Shown: one piece after another, positions 24,014 through 33,553 of the stretch | Position numbering within the stretch: the first letter of the stretch is position 1 | Layout: each line of letters begins with the position of its first letter | From: an uncultured Methanospirillum sp. | Lineage (GTDB): Archaea; Halobacteriota; Methanomicrobia; Methanomicrobiales; Methanospirillaceae | Assembly: GCF_963668475.1 (NCBI RefSeq) | Contig: NZ_OY764544.1 | Span: 620,001-684,000 of the forward strand | Reading direction: 5' to 3' | DNA: 64,000 bases | Made by a program: the position numbers and the translations under genes | Notes under the pieces: generated by a model | Database searches by the model: none | The model's input: the letters and a program-made list of their open reading frames with translations, nothing else | What the model was told of the DNA's origin: nothing

Positions 24014-25014
24014 ACACATTTGGCAGATCATTCAGGGTGACTACGTTCGGAGAGAGCCATGGCGCCGCCATCGGGGCAATAGTTGACGGATGCCCACCAG
24101 GAGTAGAGATCTCTACTGCAGATATTCAGTTATTTCTTGACCGGAGAAAACCCGGTACCTCCGACCTTGTTACACCCCGCCGTGAATCAGATCTCGTTGA
24201 GATCCTCTCAGGAGTCTTTGAAGGAAAGACCCTCGGCACTCCGATCGGGCTTCTGATCAGAAACGAATCGGCCAGGTCGTCTGATTATGACCAACTTCGC
24301 GAAGTATTCAGGCCCGGTCATGCAGACCGGACGTTCTTTGAGAAGTACGGAATAAGGGATCACCGCGGAGGCGGACGATCCTCAGGACGGGAGACGGCCG
24401 GACGGGTCGCAGCCGGGGCGATAGCTGCAATCTGCCTGAAGAAGAGGAAGATCTCAATTGCTGGAAGGATCGTCGAAATTCATGGCGAGTCAGATCCTGC
24501 ACTCTTTGAGAAGGAGATCAAAGAGGCCAGGGATAAGGGAGACTCAGTAGGAGGAATCGTAAGCCTTACCATCTCTGGCTGCCAGCCCGGGCTGGGAGAT
24601 CCGGTCTTCGGAAAACTCGATGCTCTCCTTGCCGGAGCACTCATGGGTATCGGTGGTGTGAAAGGGATCGAGATTGGATCAGGATTTGCAGCATCCGGGA
24701 TGTTGGGATCTGAGCACAATGACCCGATGACACCAGAAGGATACCTTTCCAACAATGCAGGCGGGATCCTGGGCGGGATCTCAAGTGGGCAGGATATCAC
24801 AATTCGGCTTGCAGTAAAACCTACGGCATCCATCTGTAAGCCACAGAACACGATTGACAAGACAGGAAATCAAAGGTCTATCACTGTCGGAGGCAGGCAT
24901 GATCCCTGCATAGCAATCAGGATCGTTCCGGTTGCAGAAACTATGGCCGCCCTCGTTATCCTTGACACACTGCTCGAACAGGAGAAGTACACAGCCTGGA
25001 AAGAGCAGGAATAA
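24001..25014 (+). CDS. aroC: Chorismate synthase
   Basis: A 337-residue FMN-dependent enzyme that forms chorismate from EPSP. Family motifs are F-G-R-S-F-R-V-T-T-F-G-E-S-H-G at the N-terminus, R-P-G-H-A-D near 103, G-G-R-S-S-G-R-E-T-A-G-R-V near 122, and R-S-I-T-V-G-G-R-H-D-P-C near 291. The start at 24001 overlaps the previous gene by 13 bases. It is the last gene of the operon; a six-T tract at 25046-25051 follows. No 3-dehydroquinate dehydratase or chorismate mutase gene is present in the cluster, so those steps must be encoded elsewhere. Confidence 0.95.
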   Translation: MVTLNTFGRSFRVTTFGESHGAAIGAIVDGCPPGVEISTADIQLFLDRRKPGTSDLVTPRRESDLVEILSGVFEGKTLGTPIGLLIRNESARSSDYDQLREVFRPGHADRTFFEKYGIRDHRGGGRSSGRETAGRVAAGAIAAICLKKRKISIAGRIVEIHGESDPALFEKEIKEARDKGDSVGGIVSLTISGCQPGLGDPVFGKLDALLAGALMGIGGVKGIEIGSGFAASGMLGSEHNDPMTPEGYLSNNAGGILGGISSGQDITIRLAVKPTASICKPQNTIDKTGNQRSITVGGRHDPCIAIRIVPVAETMAALVILDTLLEQEKYTAWKEQE

Positions 25015-25045
25015 CCCTGATCCATTGAGGATCTCTGACACTTCA

Positions 25046-25051
25046 TTTTTT
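25046..25051 (+). terminator. T-tract after the aromatic operon
   Basis: Six consecutive T residues lie 32 bases after the aroC stop, between convergent genes, and fit an archaeal T-tract terminator for the operon. Confidence 0.5.
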
Positions 25052-25068
25052 GTAGAATTACGAGGTTA

Positions 25069-26307
25069 TTAAACCAACCAGGATAGCAGGTTCAATCCTA
25101 TCAGGAATGATACACCTGCACCGATTGCCATGATCATGTACCACCATACCGATCCCCGATCATCAGGTTGCAGGCGGCGATCGATCCAAATAAGAATCAG
25201 AACTATGAGGCTGAAAAGGAGGAGCCGTATTGACACAAAACTACGAGTGAGTTCCATCGACCAGAAGAACTGGGAGACAAATGCAGAGGAGACCAGAACC
25301 AGAACTGTTGCAAGGTACACCTTTCTGGTCATCACAAACCCGGGAATAGACCGGGGGAGGGTAACCTGTAGCACCCTCGATCTACCATACACACCCCCAA
25401 GCATACTACAGAACAGGGCAACAAAACAGACGACAACAAAGATACCATTGCCAAAGAAACCCAGATTGGTGACCATCAGCACGATCTCAAGTGTCAGATC
25501 AGATTCAGGTGCTCCAAGTCCGTGTTCATACAGGAACACGTACCCAACAGAGAGGTACAGGATGCAGAGCAGAAAGAGCGAAGACATGCCAAGGGCAGCA
25601 TCAAGTTTGATCTGCCCGAGAAACTCTCTCCTGTTACCAGGTACCGACGATCCCTTGAGATGGTTGACAAGCCAGACAGAGTAGAAGAGGAGTGAGAACC
25701 CTGAGCCCACACTACTCATAATGATCGAGGACTCGTACACACTCATATAGGTGCTCAGATCGAGGAGTTTCAGAAAGATCACATCATGCCCCGAGAGTGG
25801 CATGGCAAAGAGCATTGCACAAAGGCCAACCATGATGATACCGATGGCACCCATCAGGAACTTTCTGAAGAACCAGTACGAGTTGACTGATACCAGAAGA
25901 AAAATGGTTACAAAAATCACAAACACGAAGGCAATCGGCGGAATACTCACATGAACCAGTTCGGTCAGAAGCCTGGCCATCGCAAGCGACGAGAAACCAA
26001 GCATAAAAATCTCCAGATAATAGACACCATTGAGTAGCCAGACTGCCCAGTTTTTTGGCCCGGGAGTCTCGGCAATCCCTACAAAGATATCCTTTCCAGT
26101 TGCGAGTGTATATCTGCCAAGCCCGGTGATCAGGGCATATTTGAAGAGCAGAGTTATTACGATTATTCCGAGAAATGTATAACCTTCATCTGCCCCAAAG
26201 GTAATGAGTGAGAGCAGTCCGAGCCATCCGCTCGATGAGAGGGCAATAAGGATCCCAGGACCCGGAAGTGGGTATCGCACCGCACAACCTGACTGGGAAT
26301 TATCCAT
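25069..26307 (-). CDS. Nramp-related membrane transporter lacking the metal-site motifs
   Basis: A membrane protein of about 412 residues with 10-11 helices. I start at ATG 26307 because L-P-G-P-G-I-L-I-A-L begins the conserved part; the frame extends to 26481 but would overlap the divergent gene. K-Y-A-L-I-T-G-L-G-R-Y-T-L-A-T-G-K resembles the segment after helix 2 in Nramp-like (LeuT-fold) carriers. The helix 1 D-P-G-N motif is absent (G-A-D-E-G-Y instead) and no M-P-H motif is seen in the helix 6 region (S-V-G-S-G-F-S-L-L-F-Y). Classical Mn/Fe transport is therefore doubtful. Substrate unknown; other LeuT-fold carriers remain possible. It is convergent with the aromatic operon. Confidence 0.65.
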   Translation of the reverse strand: MDNSQSGCAVRYPLPGPGILIALSSSGWLGLLSLITFGADEGYTFLGIIVITLLFKYALITGLGRYTLATGKDIFVGIAETPGPKNWAVWLLNGVYYLEIFMLGFSSLAMARLLTELVHVSIPPIAFVFVIFVTIFLLVSVNSYWFFRKFLMGAIGIIMVGLCAMLFAMPLSGHDVIFLKLLDLSTYMSVYESSIIMSSVGSGFSLLFYSVWLVNHLKGSSVPGNRREFLGQIKLDAALGMSSLFLLCILYLSVGYVFLYEHGLGAPESDLTLEIVLMVTNLGFFGNGIFVVVCFVALFCSMLGGVYGRSRVLQVTLPRSIPGFVMTRKVYLATVLVLVSSAFVSQFFWSMELTRSFVSIRLLLFSLIVLILIWIDRRLQPDDRGSVWWYMIMAIGAGVSFLIGLNLLSWLV

Positions 26308-26413
26308 AACCGATATATGATCAAGACTGATATGAAGACCGTGTTTCAGACTGCAGGGGAACAAACTATTTTCAGGGTCTGAATCAGGTGAGATAATCCC
26401 CAGGTAACCTACA

Positions 26414-27397
26414 ATGAGCAGAACAAATCCGAAACGGGTCCACATAATGGTTGTTCTTGTAGGATTAGCGGTGATTGTCATACTACTAATAATTCAGAAT
26501 TCAGGTCAGGAAACTGGAGAAGACAAGGATGGGCCGGTTTTTCCCAGGTTGTATCATGACCAGGTCATCTTTGAGAGCAGGACAACCATGAATAATGCAG
26601 ATGTGCTGCTTATCAACACCTCTTCAGGAGAACAGTGGGATCTCTCTGACCATGAGGGCAATCAGTACAGACCAGATATTGACAAAGACCGTGCTGTCTG
26701 GCAGGACAAGCGTTCTGGGTACTGGAATATTTATCTGAAAAATCTTACTACAGGAAGTCTCACCCAGATCACTAACCTTTCTGATCGGGAGACCACACCC
26801 CACATATCTGGTGACAGGATTGTATACATTACTGAGAGGAACGGGTCTCAGGATACTGCAATATTCAACATATCTACAGGAAAAGAACAGATGATCTGCA
26901 TAGCGCCTGATGTTCAGTGGCAACCTGATATCGACGGAGACTGGGTAGTCTGGGAGGATTGGAGACGAGGTCCCAAATCTGAAGGGGACATCTATGCGTA
27001 TAACATACCTGAAAACCTGGAGATTGAGATCACAAACTCAACATCGTCCGACTGGTTTCCATCTGTATCAGATGGATGGGCGGTCTGGCAGTCAAACAGA
27101 CGAGGAAACTTTGACATCATAGCAGAGAACCTGACAACCAAAAAGCAGGTTCAGATCACATCCGATCCTGCACGACAGTGGCTCCCGGCAATCTCCGGTG
27201 ATATCATCGTGTGGACTGATGAACGTAACAGGCAATGGGACATCTACGGGTATAATCTGTCATCAGGCTCTGAGTTCAGGATCACAACTGATGCCGGTAA
27301 TGATGCATGGCCCACAGTATCTGACAAAAAAGTTGCATACATCAGTTATCCGGAAAATGGTAGATCGAAGCTGCTGACAACAGAGATCTCCGGGTAA
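26414..27397 (+). CDS. Membrane-anchored beta-propeller (TolB-like) protein
   Basis: A 327-residue protein with a basic N-terminus and one membrane segment (about residues 12-28), then an exported domain made of six or so repeats of about 43 residues. Each repeat has the core D-x-D-x-x-x-V-W-x-D-x-R-x-G-x-x-D-I-Y (for example D-R-A-V-W-Q-D-K-R-S-G-Y-W-N-I-Y and D-I-I-V-W-T-D-E-R-N-R-Q-W-D-I-Y). This matches TolB/DPP-type beta-propeller blades common in surface proteins of Methanomicrobiales. It is probably tethered outside the cell and binds other proteins or polysaccharide. The divergent gap to the transporter is 106 bases. Confidence 0.85.
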   Translation: MSRTNPKRVHIMVVLVGLAVIVILLIIQNSGQETGEDKDGPVFPRLYHDQVIFESRTTMNNADVLLINTSSGEQWDLSDHEGNQYRPDIDKDRAVWQDKRSGYWNIYLKNLTTGSLTQITNLSDRETTPHISGDRIVYITERNGSQDTAIFNISTGKEQMICIAPDVQWQPDIDGDWVVWEDWRRGPKSEGDIYAYNIPENLEIEITNSTSSDWFPSVSDGWAVWQSNRRGNFDIIAENLTTKKQVQITSDPARQWLPAISGDIIVWTDERNRQWDIYGYNLSSGSEFRITTDAGNDAWPTVSDKKVAYISYPENGRSKLLTTEISG

Positions 27398-27488
27398 CTA
27401 TCACACGCCCATCATTGTTCAGACAATATTTTATATTGCGAACTATTGCAGTGACAACAATATATAAGAAAAGCACCGACCTGTAAAG

Positions 27489-27986
27489 GTGACAGAGAAA
27501 CCTCTTCTCCCCCATGATATCGCGATAGGGGCATTAACATCCATCATCTTCAGAAACCAGTCCGTTTTTCTGAACCATCATCTGCGAACCCTTGATCTCT
27601 CCTGTGGCCAGTTCCCGATCCTGATGTATCTTATGAACCATCAGAACGTGACCCAGGAGACACTTGCACGACATTTTCACATAGACAGAGGAACGATTGC
27701 ACGATCTGTCAGGAAACTTGAGGACGCAGACTATGTTATCAGAACGATCGATCCTGAAAACAGGCGGGCAGTAAGACTCTTTCTCTCCGAAAAAGGAATC
27801 TCCATCATACCTGAACTGATTCGGATAGATGCCGAATGGGAGGGCACGGTATCTGCGTCTTTTATCGGCAATGAGAGTTTCCAGTTCAGGGATCTCCTCC
27901 TGAAAGCAGCAGGATCCAGTATCAGAGGAGTCAGAGAGATCGGAGAGGATTATGCCTCATGCTGTACAGGAGGTGAGTGTGCATGA
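27489..27986 (+). CDS. MarR-family transcriptional regulator
   Basis: A 165-residue winged helix protein starting at GTG 27489. The DNA-binding part has V-T-Q-E-T-L-A-R-H-F-H-I-D-R-G-T-I-A-R-S-V-R-K-L-E as helix-turn-helix and the wing D-P-E-N-R-R-A-V-R-L-F-L-S-E-K-G, both classic MarR. A C-terminal tail with C-C-x3-G-E-C might sense oxidants or metal. It overlaps the MATE exporter gene by four bases (ATGA), so it probably represses its own operon and is released by the exported compound; that is inference from the many MarR-exporter pairs. The A/T-rich sequence 27425-27470 would hold promoter and operator. Confidence 0.9.
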   Translation: MTEKPLLPHDIAIGALTSIIFRNQSVFLNHHLRTLDLSCGQFPILMYLMNHQNVTQETLARHFHIDRGTIARSVRKLEDADYVIRTIDPENRRAVRLFLSEKGISIIPELIRIDAEWEGTVSASFIGNESFQFRDLLLKAAGSSIRGVREIGEDYASCCTGGECA

Positions 27987-29350
27987 GTATGCCTGAAAAT
28001 ACTGTGGGTGTAAACCTGCTAAAAGGAGATCCCAAGGTTGCGATCCTCAAACTTTCTATTCCGATGATCGTAGCAATGCTGCTGATGTCGACCTATAACC
28101 TGGTGAATGCAGTCTGGGTAGCGGGTCTTGGTTCTGATGCTCTTGCAGCGGTAGGATTCATCACTCCCCTCTTTATGGTTCTTATCGGCCTTGGAAACGG
28201 GCTCGGGGCCGGGGTAACATCAGTAATTGCCAGGAGGATCGGAGCTGGGGACCGTGATGGTGCAAACGGTGCGGCTGTACAGGCAATCCTGATGATACTC
28301 GGCATCTCGGTGATCATCACTGTACTTCTGATTGCTCTGGCACGCCCGCTGATGATTCTCTTCGGTGCAGGAAAGACCGTTGACCTAGCAATCGAATATG
28401 GGAATGTCGTTTTTGCAGGAACTATTCTCATCCTCTTTACAAATATCGCGTACGCAATTCTCAGGGCAGAAGGTGACACCAAACGGACGATGTATGTGAT
28501 GGGAGCCTCATCGATCCTGAACATCATCCTTGATCCGATCCTGATCTATTACATGAAGATGGGTATCGCGGGTGCTGCGTGGGGGATGATCATATCTCTT
28601 CTGCTTGTCACTGTGGTTCTTCTTTACTGGTTTTTTATCAAACGGGATACATATGTGAACCTGTCGTGGAATGTTAACGTCAAGGAGACCAGGAATGTGA
28701 AAGACATGCTGGCAGTCGGACTGCCCGCGAGTTGCGAGTTCTTCCTCATGTCACTTCTTGCAATCTTCATCAATGCAATGCTGGTAATGGTTGCAAGTAC
28801 CGATGCGGTTGCAGTTTACACAGCTGGATGGAGGGTTGTTTTCTTTGCAATAATCCCTCTTGTGGCTATCTCAACCTCGGTCGTCTCAGTAACCGGGGCA
28901 GCATACGGAGGGCGACACTACGAAAAATTCCCGATAATTCACAACTTTTCAATCCTGCTCGGCGTGGGAATCGCGATCATTATAAGCATTATCACCTGGC
29001 TCTTCGCCTCGCAGATCTCATTCATCTTCACCTACACATCAGAAGGTGCACACCTTGCCCCTGCTATTGCTGCGTTTCTTGCAACAATGTGTATCTTTTA
29101 CCCGTTTGTTCCACCAGGAATTATGTCCTCATCCATATTTCAGGGGACCGGACGGGGTCTGTCATCCCTGATCCTGAACATACTCAGGAATATGGTTTTC
29201 ATGGCGTCTGCAGCATATCTGCTCGGTGTTGTCTTTGGACTTGGTGAGCATGGAGTGTGGTACGGGATCGTCATTGGTGATATCCTTGGAGGAATTGTAG
29301 GGTATCTCTGGGCACGGATCTACATCAAGCGACTCATGAAATACGCCTGA
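27983..29350 (+). CDS. MATE-family multidrug efflux transporter
   Basis: A 455-residue membrane protein with 12 predicted helices in two related halves, the MATE layout. The first half has D-P-K-V-A-I-L-K-L-S-I-P-M-I-V-A-M-L-L before helix 1 and G-L-G-S-D-A-L-A-A-V-G after it; the second half starts near residue 235 with M-L-A-V-G-L-P-A-S. MATE proteins export cationic drugs or dyes in exchange for sodium or protons. I start at ATG 27983, six bases after the strong ribosome binding site GGAGGTGAG (27969-27977); an in-frame GTG at 27977 is within that site and unlikely. It is coupled to the marR gene upstream. Confidence 0.93.
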   Translation: MSMPENTVGVNLLKGDPKVAILKLSIPMIVAMLLMSTYNLVNAVWVAGLGSDALAAVGFITPLFMVLIGLGNGLGAGVTSVIARRIGAGDRDGANGAAVQAILMILGISVIITVLLIALARPLMILFGAGKTVDLAIEYGNVVFAGTILILFTNIAYAILRAEGDTKRTMYVMGASSILNIILDPILIYYMKMGIAGAAWGMIISLLLVTVVLLYWFFIKRDTYVNLSWNVNVKETRNVKDMLAVGLPASCEFFLMSLLAIFINAMLVMVASTDAVAVYTAGWRVVFFAIIPLVAISTSVVSVTGAAYGGRHYEKFPIIHNFSILLGVGIAIIISIITWLFASQISFIFTYTSEGAHLAPAIAAFLATMCIFYPFVPPGIMSSSIFQGTGRGLSSLILNILRNMVFMASAAYLLGVVFGLGEHGVWYGIVIGDILGGIVGYLWARIYIKRLMKYA

Positions 29351-29388
29351 TATAATCCTATCTGAACCGGATAAAAAGAGAAAAGAGA

Positions 29389-30483
29389 TCAGGGATTCAT
29401 GACTGCGACTCTCCATGGTACCCCATGGAGTGTTACAGTGGTCCATGCAACCTGTACTTCCTGATTTTTAAGTCCTGAATATGTATCATATCCGGCTCTG
29501 GCATTCTGCAGATGCACTGCTGTCTTGAGTAATGAAGGGGAAGCATTAAATTCCGGATCATTCCAGGCAGAGCGCCCGACCTGGTCAGACTCACTCTCCG
29601 AGAGGATTGTTCCTTCAGGCTGTTCTACCATGAGTGAATATCCAGACTCTTTAAGTTCCTCCATTGTATCAGGAGAGACGAGCACGGATGGAGAAACCAG
29701 TGAAGAGACATAACTGGTAACGGTCTTCTGCTTTGACAAGACTGGGTATGTGATAATGACGGCATCTTTCCCCTCAATGGTCTTCAGGTAAGTACTCATA
29801 CCTGGAGCAGGGTAAGAAAGTAGACGAGCGATATGAGGTTGCCTGGAAAGATCAGTTCCGATTGATGGTATATACGCATTAGGGTACACTGCGGTAATAT
29901 GGCCGGACTTGTCCAGAATAGAAGATTCATACACTCCGGTCTGGTTACCAGTCGTGCTTTCAACCAGCGAAGACAGGAGAATGGCCTGGTTCTCTTTTGA
30001 ATACTCTTTGCCACTCATATTCGCCGCAACATCAGCCAGTTGCCCGTCGATGGTATCCAGTCTTTTTTGCAGGTCTGCTGCTACCCTGCCCAGTATCCTG
30101 AAGATCTGGTCATCAGGTGCGGTCTGCTCCGTGCTCACAGCCGGGTACCAGGCCAGTTCATCCTTACCGCCTCCATTCAGTGGTGAGACATTCTCTACAG
30201 AGACCAAGGTTCCCCACATGTTGGCAGAGACCATGTCAGTCTGTTGAGTAGCAGTTCCTGATATCCGGAGACCATCAACCTCGTACTGACCCGGGAGATT
30301 GGTTGGAAGCAGTTTATCTCCTGTGTCAGTGATGATCCCGAAGAACCCACCTTCAAGGTCCTGGTATACAACCGTTCCGGTTAACTCAAACGAACAGGTT
30401 GTATCTGAACTCTGGGCACTGACACATGAGAAGAATAGCATCATGGTCAATACAGACAGAAATGCAAATCCAGAGAATTTCAT
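29389..30483 (-). CDS. Secreted protein with Cache-like sensor fold, no signalling domain
   Basis: A 364-residue protein with a signal peptide (M-K-F-S-G-F-A-F-L-S-V-L, cleavage near V-S-A-Q). Residues 25-110 form a small beta domain. Residues 130-364 look like an extracellular Cache/PDC sensor: a long helix (I-L-G-R-V-A-A-D-L-Q-K-R-L-D-T-I-D-G-Q-L), then S-I-L-D-K-S-G-H-I-T-A-V-Y-P-N and G-T-D-L-S-R-Q-P-H-I, as in Cache domains of chemoreceptors. There is no membrane segment after the sensor and no kinase, so it may act as a ligand-binding partner for another receptor. It is divergent from the CHASE4-PAS gene across 245 bases, which hold A/T-rich promoter-like sequence. Confidence 0.75.
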   Translation of the reverse strand: MKFSGFAFLSVLTMMLFFSCVSAQSSDTTCSFELTGTVVYQDLEGGFFGIITDTGDKLLPTNLPGQYEVDGLRISGTATQQTDMVSANMWGTLVSVENVSPLNGGGKDELAWYPAVSTEQTAPDDQIFRILGRVAADLQKRLDTIDGQLADVAANMSGKEYSKENQAILLSSLVESTTGNQTGVYESSILDKSGHITAVYPNAYIPSIGTDLSRQPHIARLLSYPAPGMSTYLKTIEGKDAVIITYPVLSKQKTVTSYVSSLVSPSVLVSPDTMEELKESGYSLMVEQPEGTILSESESDQVGRSAWNDPEFNASPSLLKTAVHLQNARAGYDTYSGLKNQEVQVAWTTVTLHGVPWRVAVMNP

Positions 30484-30728
30484 ACATCACCTATTCTCTC
30501 ATGACGAGATGAATATTTTCTGCCTTTAATCTCTTTTTGTCTGTATCTTCAGTGAGGGAAATCTTTATTAAAAATCAACCCTGATATCCCAATATTCTGG
30601 AAAAAAATTTTTAGAGCCGATGAGGTTTTCATCCAGAATCGAAGATGCATTTACTGAATCAGGCTATATTATGAGAGAGTCTGACACCGCACTGAACAGA
30701 AACATTCAGGTACTGATCACATTCTACC

Positions 30729-33473
30729 ATGATAGATCCGGAGTATCGTGAATTCAAGAAGACGCGGATTATCCTCATTACTTCAATTGTCTTATTTATC
30801 GTCCTCTTCTCTTCAATAGTTGCATTTCTATCAATCATTATTGTCGGGACTTACCAGACCTTTGAAGAGAATGAGATGAATAGCAGGATGCACCGGTTTC
30901 AGGATGCCCTGAACAATTCGATGAATATCCTTGAAAATACGGCAATTGATTATGGAGAATGGGATGCAACGGCCAGATATATCGAGGGAAAATACCCACA
31001 ATTTGTAGAGGCAGAGATCAGTGATGAGACATTCAGAAAGATGGGTATCAATTTCGTAGGCTTTTTTGACCTTAAAGGAACTCCATTCTACTACATAGAT
31101 CTCTCGATGCCGCCGGAAAAAGGTGAACTGATTAACCCAGCTCTACAGATTTACCTCCCTCATGGTAACAACACTCCTGACGGGAGGGCCCCGCTACCGG
31201 AAAAAAAGAAGATTGTCTTTTCAAATGGAGATGTTTCAGGGATCCTCATATTTGTTCCTATCATATATCACACACAAAATAGTTCACCGGTTGGAACTGT
31301 GGTGATGGGGAGGTACTTCGCCGATCCATTTCTGGATGAAATATCCCTTGTACTGAAGAAAAGGATAGAGATCATACCTGAAAAAACAGGCAGTAAACTG
31401 TTTCCAGGGAATAGTCAGAGTCCGGAAATCCGAGTAATAACAGAAAGTAACTCTGAGATCTCTGCGTATCTAAAAATACCAGATAAACAGAGTGGTCAAC
31501 AGGTGGTATTTGGAGTAACATATCCACGTGATATTTATCAGCAGGGAATCTCAACACTGGGAACCTTTCTTAGCCTGATAGCGTTTGTGATGATGGTGTT
31601 TACTGGCCTTACCGGGATCGGACTCTCATATTATATCAGGCATGCAGAAGACGTACAAAAACTGGCAAAAAAGAAGGATGAGTCATATCATCAGATCATC
31701 AATAATCTTGAGGATGCTTACTTCAGGGCAGATCCTAACGGCATTCTAGAGATGGTCAGCCCGAGTGCTGCCAGGATGCTAGGATATTCAAACTGCGATG
31801 AACTTATTGGTGTGCGAATTGCTGACCTTTTTCAGAACCCGGATGAACGACCTGCACTCAGGGCAATTCTATTTGAGAATTATCAGATACAAAACAATAC
31901 CATTGCCTTAAAAAGAAAAGATGGTTCTATCACATTTGCTTCGATCCATGCCCATCTGATCATCTCTGACAAAGGGATTGTGACTGGTATGGAGGGGACT
32001 GCCCATGACAGGACTGAAATCATCCTTGCAGGAAAGGACTCACTAGAACGGCAATCGGTGTACAGAATGATCTTTGATAGTGCCAATATCGGACTCTTTC
32101 AGAGCAGTCCGGAAGGGCAGTTCCTCTCTGTGAACCCTACTTTTGCATCCATGTTGGGTTATGAAAACCCTGAACAACTCAGGCAGTCAGTGCAGAACAT
32201 ACCCAGGGATCTATTTGTCAGCCCTGAAGAGGGAAAGGAGATCGTCGAATCATTATTGCAGGAATCATCACTGGAGAACCGTGAGATTCAGCTCAGGAAA
32301 AAAGACGGCTCGCTAATCTGGCTGAATATCAACATTGTGCTGATCAGAGATATCAAAGAGCAGCCAGCAGCCCTTTTTGGAACAGCCATAGATATCACCG
32401 AGAGGAGACATGCAGAGTATGAACTGAAGGAGAGTCAGCAGAAGTTTAAGAGTCTCTTCTATCTCTCACCGATCGCCATTATGGTCTATGATCAGGATGG
32501 ACATTTAAATGATGCAAACTCTGCTGCGATCTCCATATTCGGCGTTTCAGATGCAGGTGTGCTCAACTCCGACAGCCTGTTCGATCACCCGCTGCTTACT
32601 ACAGAAGAGCGGAGAGCAATCATAAACGGAAGATCGGTGGATACAGATCTTACTGTAGATTTTGATCTCATGAGATCCAGATTCAGGTTTCCTTCTTCAC
32701 GGATAGGGACCGGTCATCTCCGCATGATAGTGAGTCCTGTTCCCCATCCTTCAATCGAGGGAGTGAATTGGTACCTGACCCAGATCATTGATGTGACTGA
32801 TCGGAAGAAGGCAGAGATCGGCAGCCAGATCAGCGAGCAAAAATATCGCCAGGTCTTTGCCAATGTCTCCCACGGACTGATCCTCTTCGAACTGTTTCCC
32901 GAAGGCGAACCTGGGAAGATTCTAGACATGAATCTTCAGGCAGAGAAGTTAATCGGAAGATCGCTCTCTGATATTCTTACTGATCAAGATATTCTAGGCA
33001 AGTACCTTAATGTTGAAGAATTAAACCTCGGCGAAGCAACACAGTCCGACGCAGGGGAGATATGTACCATAGAGATAGACCTGACATCAGTTGATGATAA
33101 GGTCATACCCGTCTTCGTAACCTGTGTGCTCTTTCTAATTGGTGAGCAGCGGGTAGGGCTGACAATCATTGAAGATATCACCCAGAAACGAAAGTATGAG
33201 GAAGAACGTGGCAGGATGATCCAGCAGATCGAGAAGAACCTTGCCGAACTGGCAACCCTGAATGATGGGATCAAGAATCCACTTACTGTTATCACGCTCG
33301 TCGTTGATGAACTCGAGGAATCTATCGCAGGTCCCGTACTTACACAGGTACGGGCTATTAATCACCTGATCGACAAACTCGATAAGCGGTGGGTTGAGTC
33401 AGAAAAGATCCTGCAGTTCCTGAGGAAACACAATTATCTGCAGGCGGGCAGGGACGATTACACTAAAAAATGA
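30729..33473 (+). CDS. CHASE4 - multi-PAS sensor protein with degenerate kinase end
   Basis: A 914-residue membrane sensor. Two helices (about 12-38 and 280-305) flank an extracellular CHASE4-like domain with the D-Y-G-E-W-D-A-T motif near residue 78. Four PAS domains follow (about 320-435, 440-560, 565-690 and 700-815). The C-terminus looks like a histidine kinase dimerisation helix (T-L-N-D-G-I-K-N-P-L-T-V-I near 846), but the phospho-acceptor His is replaced and no ATPase domain follows; the protein stops about 60 residues later. It therefore cannot signal as a normal histidine kinase and may act through dimerisation with another kinase. The reading frame is intact, so this is not an evident recent truncation. 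Confidence 0.88.
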   Translation: MIDPEYREFKKTRIILITSIVLFIVLFSSIVAFLSIIIVGTYQTFEENEMNSRMHRFQDALNNSMNILENTAIDYGEWDATARYIEGKYPQFVEAEISDETFRKMGINFVGFFDLKGTPFYYIDLSMPPEKGELINPALQIYLPHGNNTPDGRAPLPEKKKIVFSNGDVSGILIFVPIIYHTQNSSPVGTVVMGRYFADPFLDEISLVLKKRIEIIPEKTGSKLFPGNSQSPEIRVITESNSEISAYLKIPDKQSGQQVVFGVTYPRDIYQQGISTLGTFLSLIAFVMMVFTGLTGIGLSYYIRHAEDVQKLAKKKDESYHQIINNLEDAYFRADPNGILEMVSPSAARMLGYSNCDELIGVRIADLFQNPDERPALRAILFENYQIQNNTIALKRKDGSITFASIHAHLIISDKGIVTGMEGTAHDRTEIILAGKDSLERQSVYRMIFDSANIGLFQSSPEGQFLSVNPTFASMLGYENPEQLRQSVQNIPRDLFVSPEEGKEIVESLLQESSLENREIQLRKKDGSLIWLNINIVLIRDIKEQPAALFGTAIDITERRHAEYELKESQQKFKSLFYLSPIAIMVYDQDGHLNDANSAAISIFGVSDAGVLNSDSLFDHPLLTTEERRAIINGRSVDTDLTVDFDLMRSRFRFPSSRIGTGHLRMIVSPVPHPSIEGVNWYLTQIIDVTDRKKAEIGSQISEQKYRQVFANVSHGLILFELFPEGEPGKILDMNLQAEKLIGRSLSDILTDQDILGKYLNVEELNLGEATQSDAGEICTIEIDLTSVDDKVIPVFVTCVLFLIGEQRVGLTIIEDITQKRKYEEERGRMIQQIEKNLAELATLNDGIKNPLTVITLVVDELEESIAGPVLTQVRAINHLIDKLDKRWVESEKILQFLRKHNYLQAGRDDYTKK

Positions 33474-33553
33474 TCATAAATTTTCATTATCTGACTCTCC
33501 GAACACCATAAAGTCTCTGAAGATAACAATATAGGGAGTTATCGGAGGCCTCT

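Noticed and set aside
25130..25684. 184-codon open frame on the plus strand
   Set aside because: Antisense to the transporter gene, Arg/Ser/Thr-rich with no recognisable domain.
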